Below are positions 26,790-35,073 of a stretch of 64,000 bases of DNA, one piece after another. The stretch covers positions 62,001 to 126,000 of the forward strand of contig CAJTPM010000010.1 of the NCBI GenBank assembly GCA_910578085.1. Reading direction: 5' to 3'. How positions within the stretch are numbered: the first letter of the stretch is position 1; each line of letters opens with the position of its first letter. This stretch comes from an uncultured Lachnospiraceae bacterium (GTDB lineage: Bacteria > Bacillota > Clostridia > Lachnospirales > Lachnospiraceae). Below the pieces are notes generated by a model. The model did no database searches. It worked only from the letters and a program-made list of their open reading frames with translations, and was not told where the DNA came from. Made by a program: the position numbers and the translations under genes.

Positions 26790-26818
26790 TTGTTTTCGTG
26801 CGGAAAGTTGTGTATGAT
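26790..26818 (+). promoter_or_regulatory. Promoter for yajC
   Basis: TTGTTT and TATGAT separated by 17 bases, 100 bases before the yajC start. No terminator is seen between tgt and this promoter, so yajC may also be read from tgt. Confidence 0.7.
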
Positions 26819-26918
26819 AGTTAAACAGGCTTTGTTCCTGTATTGACAGGCTGTAAAATGGTTTACAGTTTCAAAGAACAGATAAGCGCGGAGAGTGCGC
26901 GGAAATGAGGATAAGAGA

Positions 26919-27224
26919 ATGTTGAGTTTATTGACGGCTGATGCCGCGCAGGGCGGCGGCATGATTATGATCGTTTATCTGGTACTCATTGTTGGATTTT
27001 TCTATTTTTTCCTGATGAGACCTCAGAAAAAGGAACAGAAGAGAGTGGCGGGGATGTTGGCGTCTCTGGAGATCGGTGATGTGGTGTGTACAACAGGCGG
27101 CTTTTATGGCGTTTTGATTGACATCACGGACGACACGGTGATCGTGGAGTTTGGGAATAATAAGAACTGCCGTATTCCGATGAAAAAGGAAGCCATCGCG
27201 GATGTGGAGAAGGCGGAAGCTTAA
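26919..27224 (+). CDS. yajC: Preprotein translocase subunit YajC
   Basis: 101-aa membrane protein of the SecDF-YajC complex that assists the SecYEG translocon. It has one N-terminal membrane helix (MIMIVYLVLIVGFFYFFLM) directly followed by the family hallmark RPQKKEQKR, and a small cytosolic domain with GDVVCTTGGFYGVLIDI. The start at 26919 has GAGGATAAGA upstream; an in-frame ATG at 26895 would add a poorly conserved lead. secD and secF are not in the window. It ends at a terminator. Confidence 0.95.
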   Translation: MLSLLTADAAQGGGMIMIVYLVLIVGFFYFFLMRPQKKEQKRVAGMLASLEIGDVVCTTGGFYGVLIDITDDTVIVEFGNNKNCRIPMKKEAIADVEKAEA

Positions 27225-27259
27225 AGACGGCATACGGCATGAAATGTATAATGACTTAA

Positions 27260-27287
27260 AATAAGGCGCGGCAGCGTCTTATTTTTA
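27260..27287 (+). terminator. Rho-independent terminator after yajC
   Basis: AATAAGGCGC pairs with GCGTCTTATT (one G-T pair) around a GGCA loop and is followed by a T-run. Confidence 0.85.
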
Positions 27288-27290
27288 TAC

Positions 27291-27320
27291 TTGTGGGTTT
27301 GCAGAGTTAGATGGTATAAT
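27291..27320 (+). promoter_or_regulatory. Promoter for leuB, with the -10 inside repeat B
   Basis: TTGTGG is followed after 18 bases by TATAAT. The -10 box is the first arm of the hairpin that begins repeat B, so the element seems to have brought or altered the promoter. The rest of the repeat becomes a 5' leader of about 145 bases. Confidence 0.55.
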
Positions 27321-27438
27321 GTCGTCAGACATTATACCGCGTCTGGCGAAGCGAGTGTGCATCGCGAAGCGTATCAAGTCCGCTTGCGGACATAATATAA
27401 TAGCGGCAGATATTATACCACGTCTGGCGAAGCGAAAT
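27313..27438 (+). repeat. Interspersed repeat B, copy 1, with a partial second unit
   Basis: The order is: hairpin GGTATAATGTC with GACATTATACC (27313-27338); a core at 27341-27376 holding a 26-base stretch identical to copy 2 (GCGAAGCGAGTG at its start); a second hairpin GTCCGC with GCGGAC (27378-27391); then a second ATTATACC..CGTCTGGCGAAGCG unit (27411-27434). Copy 2 is at 59173-59251 with the same order but different second-hairpin arms. The repeat is open in several frames, which makes spurious N-terminal extensions of the next gene. Confidence 0.85.
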
Positions 27439-27471
27439 AATGAGAGAGAAAGGATAATTTGGGTGAAGCAT

Positions 27472-28557
27472 ATGATCTGTAACATTGCAAGTATCTCCGG
27501 CGACGGGATCGGGCCGGAAATCGTGGCGGAAGCAAAGAAAATACTGTTTAAGGTGGCGTTAACATACGGCCATGAGATGAAATTTGAGGATGTGCTGATG
27601 GGCGGCGCTTCCATCGATGTCCACGGGATTCCGCTGACAGATGAGACGATAGAGAAATGTAAGGCCGCGGATGCAGTGTTGATGGGAGCCATCGGCGGCA
27701 ATACGTCCACCTCTCCGTGGTACAAACTGCCCCCCGAAAAAAGGCCGGAGGCAGGACTTTTGAAACTGCGCAAATCCCTGAATCTGTTTGCAAATTTGCG
27801 CCCAGCGTATCTGTACGAGGAACTGGCCGGGGCATGCCCTCTGAAGGAGGAGATCAGTGAGGTGGGATTTGATATGATGATCATGCGCGAACTGACCGGA
27901 GGACTTTATTTCGGTGAGCGAAAGACTGTGGAAGAAAACGGCGTAAGAAAAGCCATCGACACGCTGACTTACGATGAGACGGAGATCCGCCGGATCGCCA
28001 TAAAGGGTTTTGATATTGCGAGAAAGAGAAGAAAGAAAGTGACTTCCGTGGACAAGGCAAACGTTCTGGACTCTTCCAGACTGTGGAGAGCCGTTGTGAA
28101 TGAAGTGGCGAAGGATTACCCGGATGTGGAACTGGAGCATATGTTAGTCGATAACTGTGCAATGCAGTTGGTGAAAGATCCGGCGCAGTTTGACGTGATA
28201 TTAACGGAAAATATGTTTGGGGATATTCTGTCGGATGAAGCAAGTATGGTGACCGGTTCCATCGGTATGCTTTCTTCTGCGAGCTTAAACGATACAAAAT
28301 TCGGTTTGTATGAGCCCAGCCATGGTTCCGCGCCGGATATCGCGGGGACAGGGAAAGCCAATCCCATTGCTACCATTCTGTCCGCATCCATGATGCTGCG
28401 TTACAGTTTTGATCTGGATAGGGAAGCGGATTCCATCGACGAGGCGGTAAGGCAGGTATTAAAGGATGGTTTCAGGACGGTGGATATCATGTCGGAGGGT
28501 TGTAGGCAGGTGAACTGCAGCGAGATGGGGGATGCCATTGCGGAGAGAATCGGGTAA
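27472..28557 (+). CDS. leuB: 3-isopropylmalate dehydrogenase
   Basis: 361-aa NAD-dependent enzyme of leucine synthesis that oxidises and decarboxylates 3-isopropylmalate. Typical motifs: SGDGIGPEIVAEA at the N-terminus, MRELTGGLYFG, the metal-binding DILSDEASMVTGSIGMLSSA in two blocks, and the NAD loop LYEPSHGSAPDIAGTGKANP. The start at 27472 has GGGTGA 5 bases upstream; a GTG at 27463 is an alternative, and anything earlier falls in repeat B. No leuA, leuC or leuD is nearby, which is unusual for Clostridia, where leu genes often cluster. Confidence 0.95.
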   Translation: MICNIASISGDGIGPEIVAEAKKILFKVALTYGHEMKFEDVLMGGASIDVHGIPLTDETIEKCKAADAVLMGAIGGNTSTSPWYKLPPEKRPEAGLLKLRKSLNLFANLRPAYLYEELAGACPLKEEISEVGFDMMIMRELTGGLYFGERKTVEENGVRKAIDTLTYDETEIRRIAIKGFDIARKRRKKVTSVDKANVLDSSRLWRAVVNEVAKDYPDVELEHMLVDNCAMQLVKDPAQFDVILTENMFGDILSDEASMVTGSIGMLSSASLNDTKFGLYEPSHGSAPDIAGTGKANPIATILSASMMLRYSFDLDREADSIDEAVRQVLKDGFRTVDIMSEGCRQVNCSEMGDAIAERIG

Positions 28558-28656
28558 GAAGTACAGTGCGAAAAATCGATTACAAATTTGCGACTGCGGA
28601 AAGGACGTGGCTGTTTCTGTGAAAAAGAACAGGAAAGAAGACGGGGGTGAACACAC

Positions 28657-29433
28657 ATGAAAAATTATTCGGAAGATGCGAGCAGACAGTATCATATTCA
28701 GGTGGCAAAGGGAGAGGTCGGCAGGTATGTCATTATGCCGGGAGATCCGAAGCGCTGTGTGAAGATAGCGCAGTATTTCGATGATCCGGTGTTGGTTGCG
28801 GACAACAGGGAGTATGTGACTTATACAGGGACGCTGGACGGTGTAAAAGTCAGTGTGACTTCCACCGGGATCGGCGGTCCGTCGGCTTCCATTGCCATGG
28901 AAGAACTGTATCGCTGCGGAGCGGATACCTTTATCCGGATCGGAACCTGCGGCGGAATGCAGACAGAGGTGAAAAGCGGCGATATCGTTGTGGCTACAGG
29001 AGCCATCCGTATGGAGGGAACCAGCAGGGAGTATGCGCCCATTGAATTTCCGGCGGTGCCGGATCTTACAGTGACGAACGCTCTGGTGGAAGCGGCAAAG
29101 CGGAAAGGATATCCGTTCCACACAGGAGTGGTGCAGTGTAAAGATGCTTTTTACGGGCAGCATGAGCCGGAGATAAAACCGGTCAGCTATGAACTGATGA
29201 ACAAATGGGAGGCCTGGAAGCGGATGGGATGCCTTGCCTCGGAGATGGAGTCGGCGGCGTTATTTATCGTGGCCAGTTATCTGCGGGTGCGGACAGGTTC
29301 CTGTTTCCTGGTGGTGGCAAATCAGGAGAGAGAGAAGCTGGGGCTGGAAAATCCTGTGGCGCATGATACGAATATGGCGATCCAGGTGGCTGTGGAGGCG
29401 ATCCGGGAGCTGATAAGACGGGATCAGGAATGA
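28657..29433 (+). CDS. udp: Uridine phosphorylase-like nucleoside phosphorylase
   Basis: 258-aa enzyme of the PNP/UDP family; it should split uridine (perhaps also deoxyuridine or thymidine) with phosphate to give ribose-1-phosphate and the base. Family features: VIMPGDPKRCVKIA, the ribose-binding TGIGGPSASIAMEEL, IGTCGGMQ, and the SEMESAALF motif for the sugar hydroxyls. Length is normal. It leads a salvage operon with deoC and cdd, which supports the pyrimidine assignment. GGGGGTG precedes the ATG with a slightly long spacing. Confidence 0.92.
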   Translation: MKNYSEDASRQYHIQVAKGEVGRYVIMPGDPKRCVKIAQYFDDPVLVADNREYVTYTGTLDGVKVSVTSTGIGGPSASIAMEELYRCGADTFIRIGTCGGMQTEVKSGDIVVATGAIRMEGTSREYAPIEFPAVPDLTVTNALVEAAKRKGYPFHTGVVQCKDAFYGQHEPEIKPVSYELMNKWEAWKRMGCLASEMESAALFIVASYLRVRTGSCFLVVANQEREKLGLENPVAHDTNMAIQVAVEAIRELIRRDQE

Positions 29434-29509
29434 GATTTCTGTATATGCTAATAGATGGAATAGAACAATTGATTTAAAAAGGAAAGAAGACAGATAAAGG
29501 AGAATGATT

Positions 29510-30175
29510 ATGAATGTAAAAGAAATGGTAAAACATGTTGACCACACGCTGCTTCTGCAGCCTTCTACCTGGGATGAGATCAGACAGATCTGTGATGATG
29601 CGGTAAAATATGAGACGGCTTCAGTCTGTATTCCGCCATCCTATGTAAGGCAGGCGGCGGAGTATATGCAGGGGAAGGTGCCGGTCTGCACAGTGATTGG
29701 TTTCCCCAACGGTTATATGACAACGGCGGTCAAGGAGTTTGAGACAAAGGATGCCATCGCAAACGGTGCGGCGGAGATCGATATGGTGATCAATATCGGA
29801 TGGTTGAAAGATAAAAAGTATGATCTGCTGGAAGAGGAGATCCGTGTTTTGAAGGCGGCCTGCGGTGATAAAATTTTAAAGGTTATCATTGAGACCTGCC
29901 TTCTGACGGATGAAGAAAAGATAAAGATGTGTGAAATCGTCACAAAGGCCGGCGCAGATTATATAAAGACATCCACAGGGTTTTCCACGGCAGGAGCAAC
30001 TTTTGACGATGTAAAACTGTTTGCGGAGCATGTCGGAAAGAATGTCAAAATCAAAGCGGCAGGGGGGATTTCTTCCCTGGAGGATGCAGAAAAATTTTTG
30101 GAACTGGGCGCGGACCGTCTCGGCACGAGCCGTATTATAAAACTGATACGGAAGGAAGAGGCTGGCGGATATTAA
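29510..30175 (+). CDS. deoC: Deoxyribose-phosphate aldolase
   Basis: 221-aa class I aldolase that cleaves 2-deoxyribose-5-phosphate to glyceraldehyde-3-phosphate and acetaldehyde. The Schiff-base lysine is in YIKTSTGFSTAGATF, and the other active-site parts are present: EIDMVINIGWLK, and VIIETCLLTDEEK with a Glu in the place often seen in bacterial DeoC. The start at 29510 has AAAGGAG at a good distance; 29504 is too near it. Sits between udp and cdd in a nucleoside salvage operon. Confidence 0.96.
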   Translation: MNVKEMVKHVDHTLLLQPSTWDEIRQICDDAVKYETASVCIPPSYVRQAAEYMQGKVPVCTVIGFPNGYMTTAVKEFETKDAIANGAAEIDMVINIGWLKDKKYDLLEEEIRVLKAACGDKILKVIIETCLLTDEEKIKMCEIVTKAGADYIKTSTGFSTAGATFDDVKLFAEHVGKNVKIKAAGGISSLEDAEKFLELGADRLGTSRIIKLIRKEEAGGY

Positions 30176-30297
30176 ATGACAGATAACCCGGATGAGGACA
30201 GGGCGTCCTGTCCTGCAGAAAGGGATGTGATCAGCGAAAAATGGCTTTTTGCAGACCGGTACGGGTGCAAATGTGCAGGCCGGAACAGGAGGCGGAA

Positions 30298-30717
30298 ATG
30301 AAGAAAGAGATGATAGAACAATTGATCGATCTGGCAATAAAACAGCTGGAGTTTTCCTATGTACCTTATTCTCACTTTAAGGTTGGCGCTGCCCTTCTTG
30401 CAAAAGGAGGGGAGATCTATACGGGCTGTAATATTGAAAACGCCGCCTATACACCGACGAACTGCGCTGAACGGACAGCTTTTTTTAAGGCGGTCAGCGA
30501 GGGCGTAAGGGAGTTTGAGGCGATCTGTGTCGTAGGTGGAAAAGACGGGGTGCTGACGGATTATGCTTCACCCTGCGGTGTGTGCAGGCAGGTTATGATG
30601 GAGTTTTGTGATCCTGATACATTTCAGATTATCATGGCGGTAAATAAAGAAAAGTACAAAAATTATACTTTAAAAGAAATGCTGCCTATGGGATTTGGGC
30701 CGAATAATCTTGCCTGA
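30298..30717 (+). CDS. cdd: Cytidine deaminase
   Basis: 139-aa zinc enzyme that deaminates cytidine and deoxycytidine to the uridines used by the phosphorylase upstream. The zinc and proton-transfer residues are in NCAERTAFF (Cys-x-Glu) and SPCGVCRQVMMEF (PCxxC). Other family segments are YSHFKVGAALL and GCNIENAAY. The length is that of the tetrameric short form. AGGAGG precedes the ATG. The salvage order udp-deoC-cdd continues into an adenosine deaminase remnant, which suggests the operon was once longer. Confidence 0.96.
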   Translation: MKKEMIEQLIDLAIKQLEFSYVPYSHFKVGAALLAKGGEIYTGCNIENAAYTPTNCAERTAFFKAVSEGVREFEAICVVGGKDGVLTDYASPCGVCRQVMMEFCDPDTFQIIMAVNKEKYKNYTLKEMLPMGFGPNNLA

Positions 30718-30735
30718 TCAACGGCAGGGGGAATC

Positions 30736-30837
30736 GTGACAACAGAGGAATTAAGGAAGCTGCTCAAGATAGAACTGCACTGTCATTTGGACGGTTCTTT
30801 GCGTCAGAAATTTTTTCAGGCAAGATCAGGGCTGTAG
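30736..30837 (+). pseudogene. add: Adenosine deaminase remnant (N-terminus only)
   Basis: A GTG with AGGGGGA upstream starts a 33-codon frame that reads TEELRKLLKIELHCHLDGSLRQ and then loses similarity, ending in TAG. The HCHLDGSLR block is the N-terminal metal-binding motif of adenosine deaminase, an enzyme of more than 300 residues. Only this start remains; the rest has been deleted, and remains of a permease gene follow in the same frame. The fragment starts 18 bases after cdd, which fits a former salvage operon. Confidence 0.8.
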
Positions 30838-31391
30838 CATCATCATGGTTTCATCAGAATTTCCGGAGATTATCGGCATGTTACATTTAATGTTATTGGC
30901 ACCGGATTTATTGGACTTGTCTCATTACCGATCGCCTATATGCTCGTACTTTTGATAGTATGCTATATTATTTTGCAAAGGACCTGCTTAGGCAGGCATA
31001 TTTATGCGGTTGGAGGCAATGCGGAAGCGGCAAAATTTGCAGGTATCGATATTGTGAAGACGGGTGTAATTGTTTACACGATCAGCGGAGTGTTGGCTAC
31101 GTTTACCGGAATTTTTTGACGGCGCGTATGTATACCGGACAGCCGACGCTTGGGGCAAGTATGGTGAATGACGCGATTGCGGCGACAGTTGTAGGCGGAA
31201 CCAGCATGGCGGGCGGTAAAGGACGCATTGTCGGAACTTTAATTGGAGCGATGCTGATTGGCATTATTGGTAACGGCATGAACTTGCTTGGTTTATCTTC
31301 TTATTTACAGGACATCGCAAAGGGGCTTATTATATTAGGGGCGGTTTATATTGATGCCATAAGTACAAAAAGGATACAGAAGACTGGCTGA
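30838..31391 (+). pseudogene. rbsC: Ribose-type ABC permease remnant, truncated and frameshifted
   Basis: The C-terminal half of an RbsC-like permease. The first part (to 31119) reads IGTGFIGLVSLPIAYMLVL, then GRHIYAVGGNAEAAKFAG and VYTISGVLATFTGIF before a stop. The second part (31116 on) continues in another frame with LTARMYTGQPTLGASMVNDA and GGTSMAGGKGRIVGTLIGA. One missing T in the run of six at 31112-31117 explains the shift; a sequencing error there is possible, but the missing N-terminal half still makes the gene nonfunctional. It joins directly to the add remnant, so one deletion removed the end of add and the start of the permease gene with everything between. Confidence 0.85.
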
Positions 31392-31418
31392 TGACGGGTA
31401 CATAAGAAAGGGATAGAA

Positions 31419-32888
31419 ATGGTACATCTTTTAGGAGTTGATGTGGGAACATCGAGCGCGAAAGCGGTGGTGATGGATGAGAGAGGAAATATCATAAGCA
31501 GTGGAAAATCTGCTTATGATATTGCAATTCCGCATGCCGGGTATGCTGAACAGGAATGCGAGATGTTGTGGAGAGCTGTCTGTGAGGCAATTCGTGGGGC
31601 AGTCAGGGAAACGTCTGTTAAAAAAAGGATCAGGGCGGTTGGGATAACGGGGCAGATGCATGGGATTGTTCTGCTGGATAAAGAGAAAAAGCCGCTTCGC
31701 CCTGTGATCATCTGGGCGGATAAGCGGAGCAGGAAGCAGGTCGAAATGTTGAAAAACTGCGGGCTTGAGACGCGCGTCGGAAATCCGGTCAGTACAGGAA
31801 TATTTTTGCCGTCTCTGTTGTGGGTAAAGGAAAATGAGCCTGAACTTTTTGAAAAAGCGGTATGCGCGATGCTGCCCAAGGATTATATCCGCTGCCTGCT
31901 GTGCGGCGCGCCAGGGACGGATTATTCGGATGCCACTGGAACATTGCTGTTTCATTTGAAAGAAGGCGGCTGGGACAGGGAAATGATCGAAAAGTATCAT
32001 ATTAAGGAAAGCCTGCTGCCGGAATGCCATGATTCCTGTGAGATTGCGGGAGAAACTTCGACCGCCTGTGAAGAGATTACGGGGCTTCCTGCGGGACTGC
32101 CTGTCGTGTATGGCGGTGGGGATACACCGATGCAGATAGTCGGGAACGGTATTGTGAAAAGCGGGCAGTTGAATACGAATATTGGCACGGCGAATCAGAT
32201 CAACTGTGTTTGTGATTTTTTGCCAAAGTTCGATGCAAGGGTCAATCTCTTTCATCATATTCCGCAGAATGGCTGGATCGGGGTCGGAGCAGGGCTGAAC
32301 GGCGGGATTCTCATGAAGTGGCTTCAGAACAATGTTTTTACAGGTTATCAAAGTTTTTCGCAGATGAGCGGAGTGGCAGCAGAATCGCCAGCGGGTGCGA
32401 ATGGGCTTGTATGGCTTCCATTTTTAAACGGCGAGCGATCTCCCTATATGGATGAAAATGCAAAGGCAATCCTCTTCGGGATGTCTCTTGCCCATACGCG
32501 GGAAGATATCATTCGGGCAGCGATGGAGAGCGTTGTTTTCTCGTTTCGGGATTGTATGCGCGTGTTTGAGGAGATCCATCTGCCGATGCAGGAGGAGGTC
32601 ATCGCCTCTGGTGGAGGCAGCAAAAGTACATTGTGGCTGCAGATGCAGGCGGATATTTTGCAGAGACCGATTCGGGTTACGAAGGGAGATGAGGAAGCGT
32701 GCAAAGGAGCGGCGATTGCCGCAGGCGTGGGCTGTGGTGTGTATGCTTCGCTGGAGGAGGGATGCCGTGCAGCAGTACGTTTTGGCGACAGAATGTATGA
32801 ACCGCAGGTAAAAAACAAAGAGGTTTATGATAAAGCGTTCGGGATTTATCTGGAGCTGTATCAGAATAATAAGACGCTGTTTGTCTGA
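31419..32888 (+). CDS. xylB: Xylulokinase-like FGGY sugar kinase
   Basis: 489-aa kinase of the FGGY family that phosphorylates D-xylulose (or a near relative). The N-terminal ATPase motif is LGVDVGTSSAKAVVMD, the substrate-side GITGQMHGIVLLD is typical of xylulokinases, and the C-terminal ASGGGSKSTLWLQMQADIL matches the second FGGY signature. AAAGGGAT precedes the ATG. It follows the permease remnant by 27 bases, suggesting that it was the last gene of a sugar uptake operon now largely deleted; present expression may depend on the udp operon. Confidence 0.92.
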   Translation: MVHLLGVDVGTSSAKAVVMDERGNIISSGKSAYDIAIPHAGYAEQECEMLWRAVCEAIRGAVRETSVKKRIRAVGITGQMHGIVLLDKEKKPLRPVIIWADKRSRKQVEMLKNCGLETRVGNPVSTGIFLPSLLWVKENEPELFEKAVCAMLPKDYIRCLLCGAPGTDYSDATGTLLFHLKEGGWDREMIEKYHIKESLLPECHDSCEIAGETSTACEEITGLPAGLPVVYGGGDTPMQIVGNGIVKSGQLNTNIGTANQINCVCDFLPKFDARVNLFHHIPQNGWIGVGAGLNGGILMKWLQNNVFTGYQSFSQMSGVAAESPAGANGLVWLPFLNGERSPYMDENAKAILFGMSLAHTREDIIRAAMESVVFSFRDCMRVFEEIHLPMQEEVIASGGGSKSTLWLQMQADILQRPIRVTKGDEEACKGAAIAAGVGCGVYASLEEGCRAAVRFGDRMYEPQVKNKEVYDKAFGIYLELYQNNKTLFV

Positions 32889-32952
32889 GGCATTATTCTG
32901 TGCATGTTCTCACAGTTTTGGCATGAAAAATATTTTGCCGGGTGGATCAAAG

Positions 32953-32990
32953 GCACGCAGATCTTTCTTTTGAGGATCAGCGTGCTTTTT
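32953..32990 (+). terminator. Rho-independent terminator after xylB
   Basis: GCACGC pairs with GCGTGC, with an inner GATC/GATC pairing, and five Ts follow. Confidence 0.8.
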
Positions 32991-33065
32991 AAGTGCATAG
33001 AGTGTACTGATCTATTCTTTTGTTTCGGTAGAAATAAAGCGCCGATCCAAAAATGATAGTATGTC

Positions 33066-33095
33066 TTGTAAAATGATGAAGGAGTGTGCTAAAAT
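33066..33095 (+). promoter_or_regulatory. Promoter for ilvD
   Basis: TTGTAA and TAAAAT lie 18 bases apart, 41 bases before the ilvD ATG. The leader is short, so no T-box or leucine attenuator fits here. Confidence 0.7.
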
Positions 33096-33136
33096 AAAAA
33101 AGATTTGCGGAACTAAAATAAAGAAAGGGTGAAAAA

Positions 33137-34807
33137 ATGCGGAGTGACAATGTGAAGACCGGGATGCAGCAGGCACCCCACAGAAGTTTGTTCAATGCGT
33201 TAGGGTTTACGGAGGAGGAGATGAGAAAGCCGATGGTCGGCATTGTCAGCTCCTACAATGAAATTGTGCCTGGACATATGAATCTGGATAAAATTGTGGA
33301 AGCGGTAAAGATGGGTGTGGCGGAGGCCGGAGGTGTGCCGGTGGTATTTCCGGCTATTGCAGTCTGTGACGGTATTGCCATGGGACATGTGGGCATGAAA
33401 TATTCTCTTGTGACCAGGGATCTGATTGCAGATTCCACAGAGTGCATGGCGCTTGCCCATCAGTTTGACGCGCTGGTGATGGTGCCAAACTGTGATAAAA
33501 ACGTGCCGGGACTTTTGATGGCGGCGGCGAGGATCAATGTGCCTACGGTGTTTGTCTCCGGCGGTCCGATGTTAGCAGGACGTGTGAAGGGGCAGAAGAG
33601 AAGCTTGTCCTCCATGTTTGAGGCGGTGGGTTCCCATGCGGCGGGAACAATGAGCGAGGAGGAAGTGCGGGAGTTCGAGGAGAAGGTATGTCCTACCTGC
33701 GGCTCCTGTTCCGGGATGTATACGGCAAACTCCATGAACTGTCTGACCGAGGCGTTAGGGATGGGCCTTCGCGGAAACGGTACGATCCCGGCAGTGTATT
33801 CTGACCGGATCAAACTGGCAAAACATGCGGGCATGGCTGTGATGGAAATGTTAAAGCAGAATATCTGCCCGAGAGATATTATGACAAAGGAAGCGGTCCT
33901 GAATGCGCTGACTGTGGATATGGCACTGGGCTGTTCCACCAACTCCATGTTGCATCTGCCGGCCATCGCCCATGAGATCGGCTTCGATTTCGATATCGCG
34001 ATGGCCAATGAGATCAGTGAAAAGACACCAAATCTCTGCCATCTGGCGCCGGCCGGCCCCACTTATATGGAGGATCTGAATGAAGCAGGCGGTGTCTATG
34101 CGGTGATGAAAGAACTGTCCGAACTAGGACTTTTAAATGAAAATTGTATGACAGTGACAGGAAAAACCATCGGTGAGAATATCAAAGATGCAATGAACAA
34201 AGATCCTGAGGTAATCAGACCTCTTGACAATCCCTACAGCAAAACCGGCGGGTTGGCGGTGCTCAAGGGAAATCTGGCGCCGGACGGTTCGGTGGTAAAG
34301 CGTTCCGCCGTGGTGCCGGAGATGATGGTGCACGAAGGGCCGGCGAGAGTGTTTGAGTGTGAGGAGGACGCTATTGAGGCAATCAAGTCCGGCAAAATTG
34401 TGGCGGGCGATGTCGTAGTGATCCGTTATGAGGGTCCCAAGGGCGGTCCCGGTATGCGTGAGATGTTGAATCCTACTTCCGCCATCGCCGGTATGGGGCT
34501 TGGCTCCAGTGTGGCGCTGATTACGGATGGACGTTTCTCCGGCGCCAGCAGAGGCGCTTCCATCGGACATGTATCGCCGGAAGCGGCGGTTGGAGGTCCC
34601 ATCGCGTTAGTGGAAGAGGGAGATATCATCAGTATCGATATTCCGAATTACAGCCTGAATGTGAAAGTTTCCGGGGAAGTGCTGGCGGAGAGAGCCGCAA
34701 AATGGCAGCCCAGAGAGCCGAAAGTGAACAGCGGTTATCTGGCAAGATACCGTGAGATGGTGACCAGCGGCAACAGAGGCGCCATTCTGGAGAAGGTAGG
34801 GAAGTAG
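33137..34807 (+). CDS. ilvD: Dihydroxy-acid dehydratase
   Basis: 556-aa iron-sulfur enzyme of valine and isoleucine synthesis that dehydrates 2,3-dihydroxy-acids to 2-keto acids. Cluster and metal ligands are in CDKNVPGLLMAA and CPTCGSCSGMYTANSMNCL (given as CPTCGSCSG plus the rest); the C-terminal signatures GPKGGPGMREMLNPTSA and TDGRFSGASRG are intact. Length is normal. GGGTG precedes the ATG. ilvB follows after repeat A, so the two probably share a transcript; ilvC and ilvN are not in the window. Confidence 0.97.
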   Translation: MRSDNVKTGMQQAPHRSLFNALGFTEEEMRKPMVGIVSSYNEIVPGHMNLDKIVEAVKMGVAEAGGVPVVFPAIAVCDGIAMGHVGMKYSLVTRDLIADSTECMALAHQFDALVMVPNCDKNVPGLLMAAARINVPTVFVSGGPMLAGRVKGQKRSLSSMFEAVGSHAAGTMSEEEVREFEEKVCPTCGSCSGMYTANSMNCLTEALGMGLRGNGTIPAVYSDRIKLAKHAGMAVMEMLKQNICPRDIMTKEAVLNALTVDMALGCSTNSMLHLPAIAHEIGFDFDIAMANEISEKTPNLCHLAPAGPTYMEDLNEAGGVYAVMKELSELGLLNENCMTVTGKTIGENIKDAMNKDPEVIRPLDNPYSKTGGLAVLKGNLAPDGSVVKRSAVVPEMMVHEGPARVFECEEDAIEAIKSGKIVAGDVVVIRYEGPKGGPGMREMLNPTSAIAGMGLGSSVALITDGRFSGASRGASIGHVSPEAAVGGPIALVEEGDIISIDIPNYSLNVKVSGEVLAERAAKWQPREPKVNSGYLARYREMVTSGNRGAILEKVGK

Positions 34808-34820
34808 TTTTAGTGCGGAC

Positions 34821-34995
34821 GCCGGGATGGAGATAAAATTCTCCATCGCCACGCTCGCGCGGACTCTGTTTTTCAAGAGCCTGGAAAATAGCGTAGCGGT
34901 ACTAAGCTCATACAAAATTTTATAATAAAATTTTGCATTCGCTAAGTGCCGACGCTTTTTAAGGGACTTCTTGAGAATTTTATCTCCATCCCGGC
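34821..34995. repeat. Interspersed repeat A, copy 1: long inverted-repeat element
   Basis: Perfect 23-base arms at 34821-34843 and 34973-34995 enclose 129 bases. The interior holds a second AT-rich palindrome (AAAATTTTA with TAAAATTTT, 34913-34934) and the boxes CTAAGCTCA and CGCTAAGTGCCGACGC, which recur in copy 2 at 47384-47514. Conserved outer flanks are GTGCGGAC on the left and TGGTTG on the right. It begins 13 bases after the ilvD stop and must be transcribed if ilvD and ilvB share a message. No open frame is inside. Confidence 0.85.
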
Positions 34996-35073
34996 TGGTT
35001 GCTGGTACAACTGAATGAATTGATCCAGAATCTGAAAATAGAAAAATAAATTTGATTTGCAGGAGGAAAGCAG

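Noticed and set aside
27319..27471. An N-terminal extension of leuB by 51 residues
   Set aside because: These codons lie in repeat B, are not related to LeuB, and similar codons occur before the unrelated permease at 59216.
32889..33136. A T-box or amino-acid leader before ilvD
   Set aside because: The leader from the predicted promoter is about 40 bases and lacks the T-box sequence; an ordinary terminator and promoter explain the gap.
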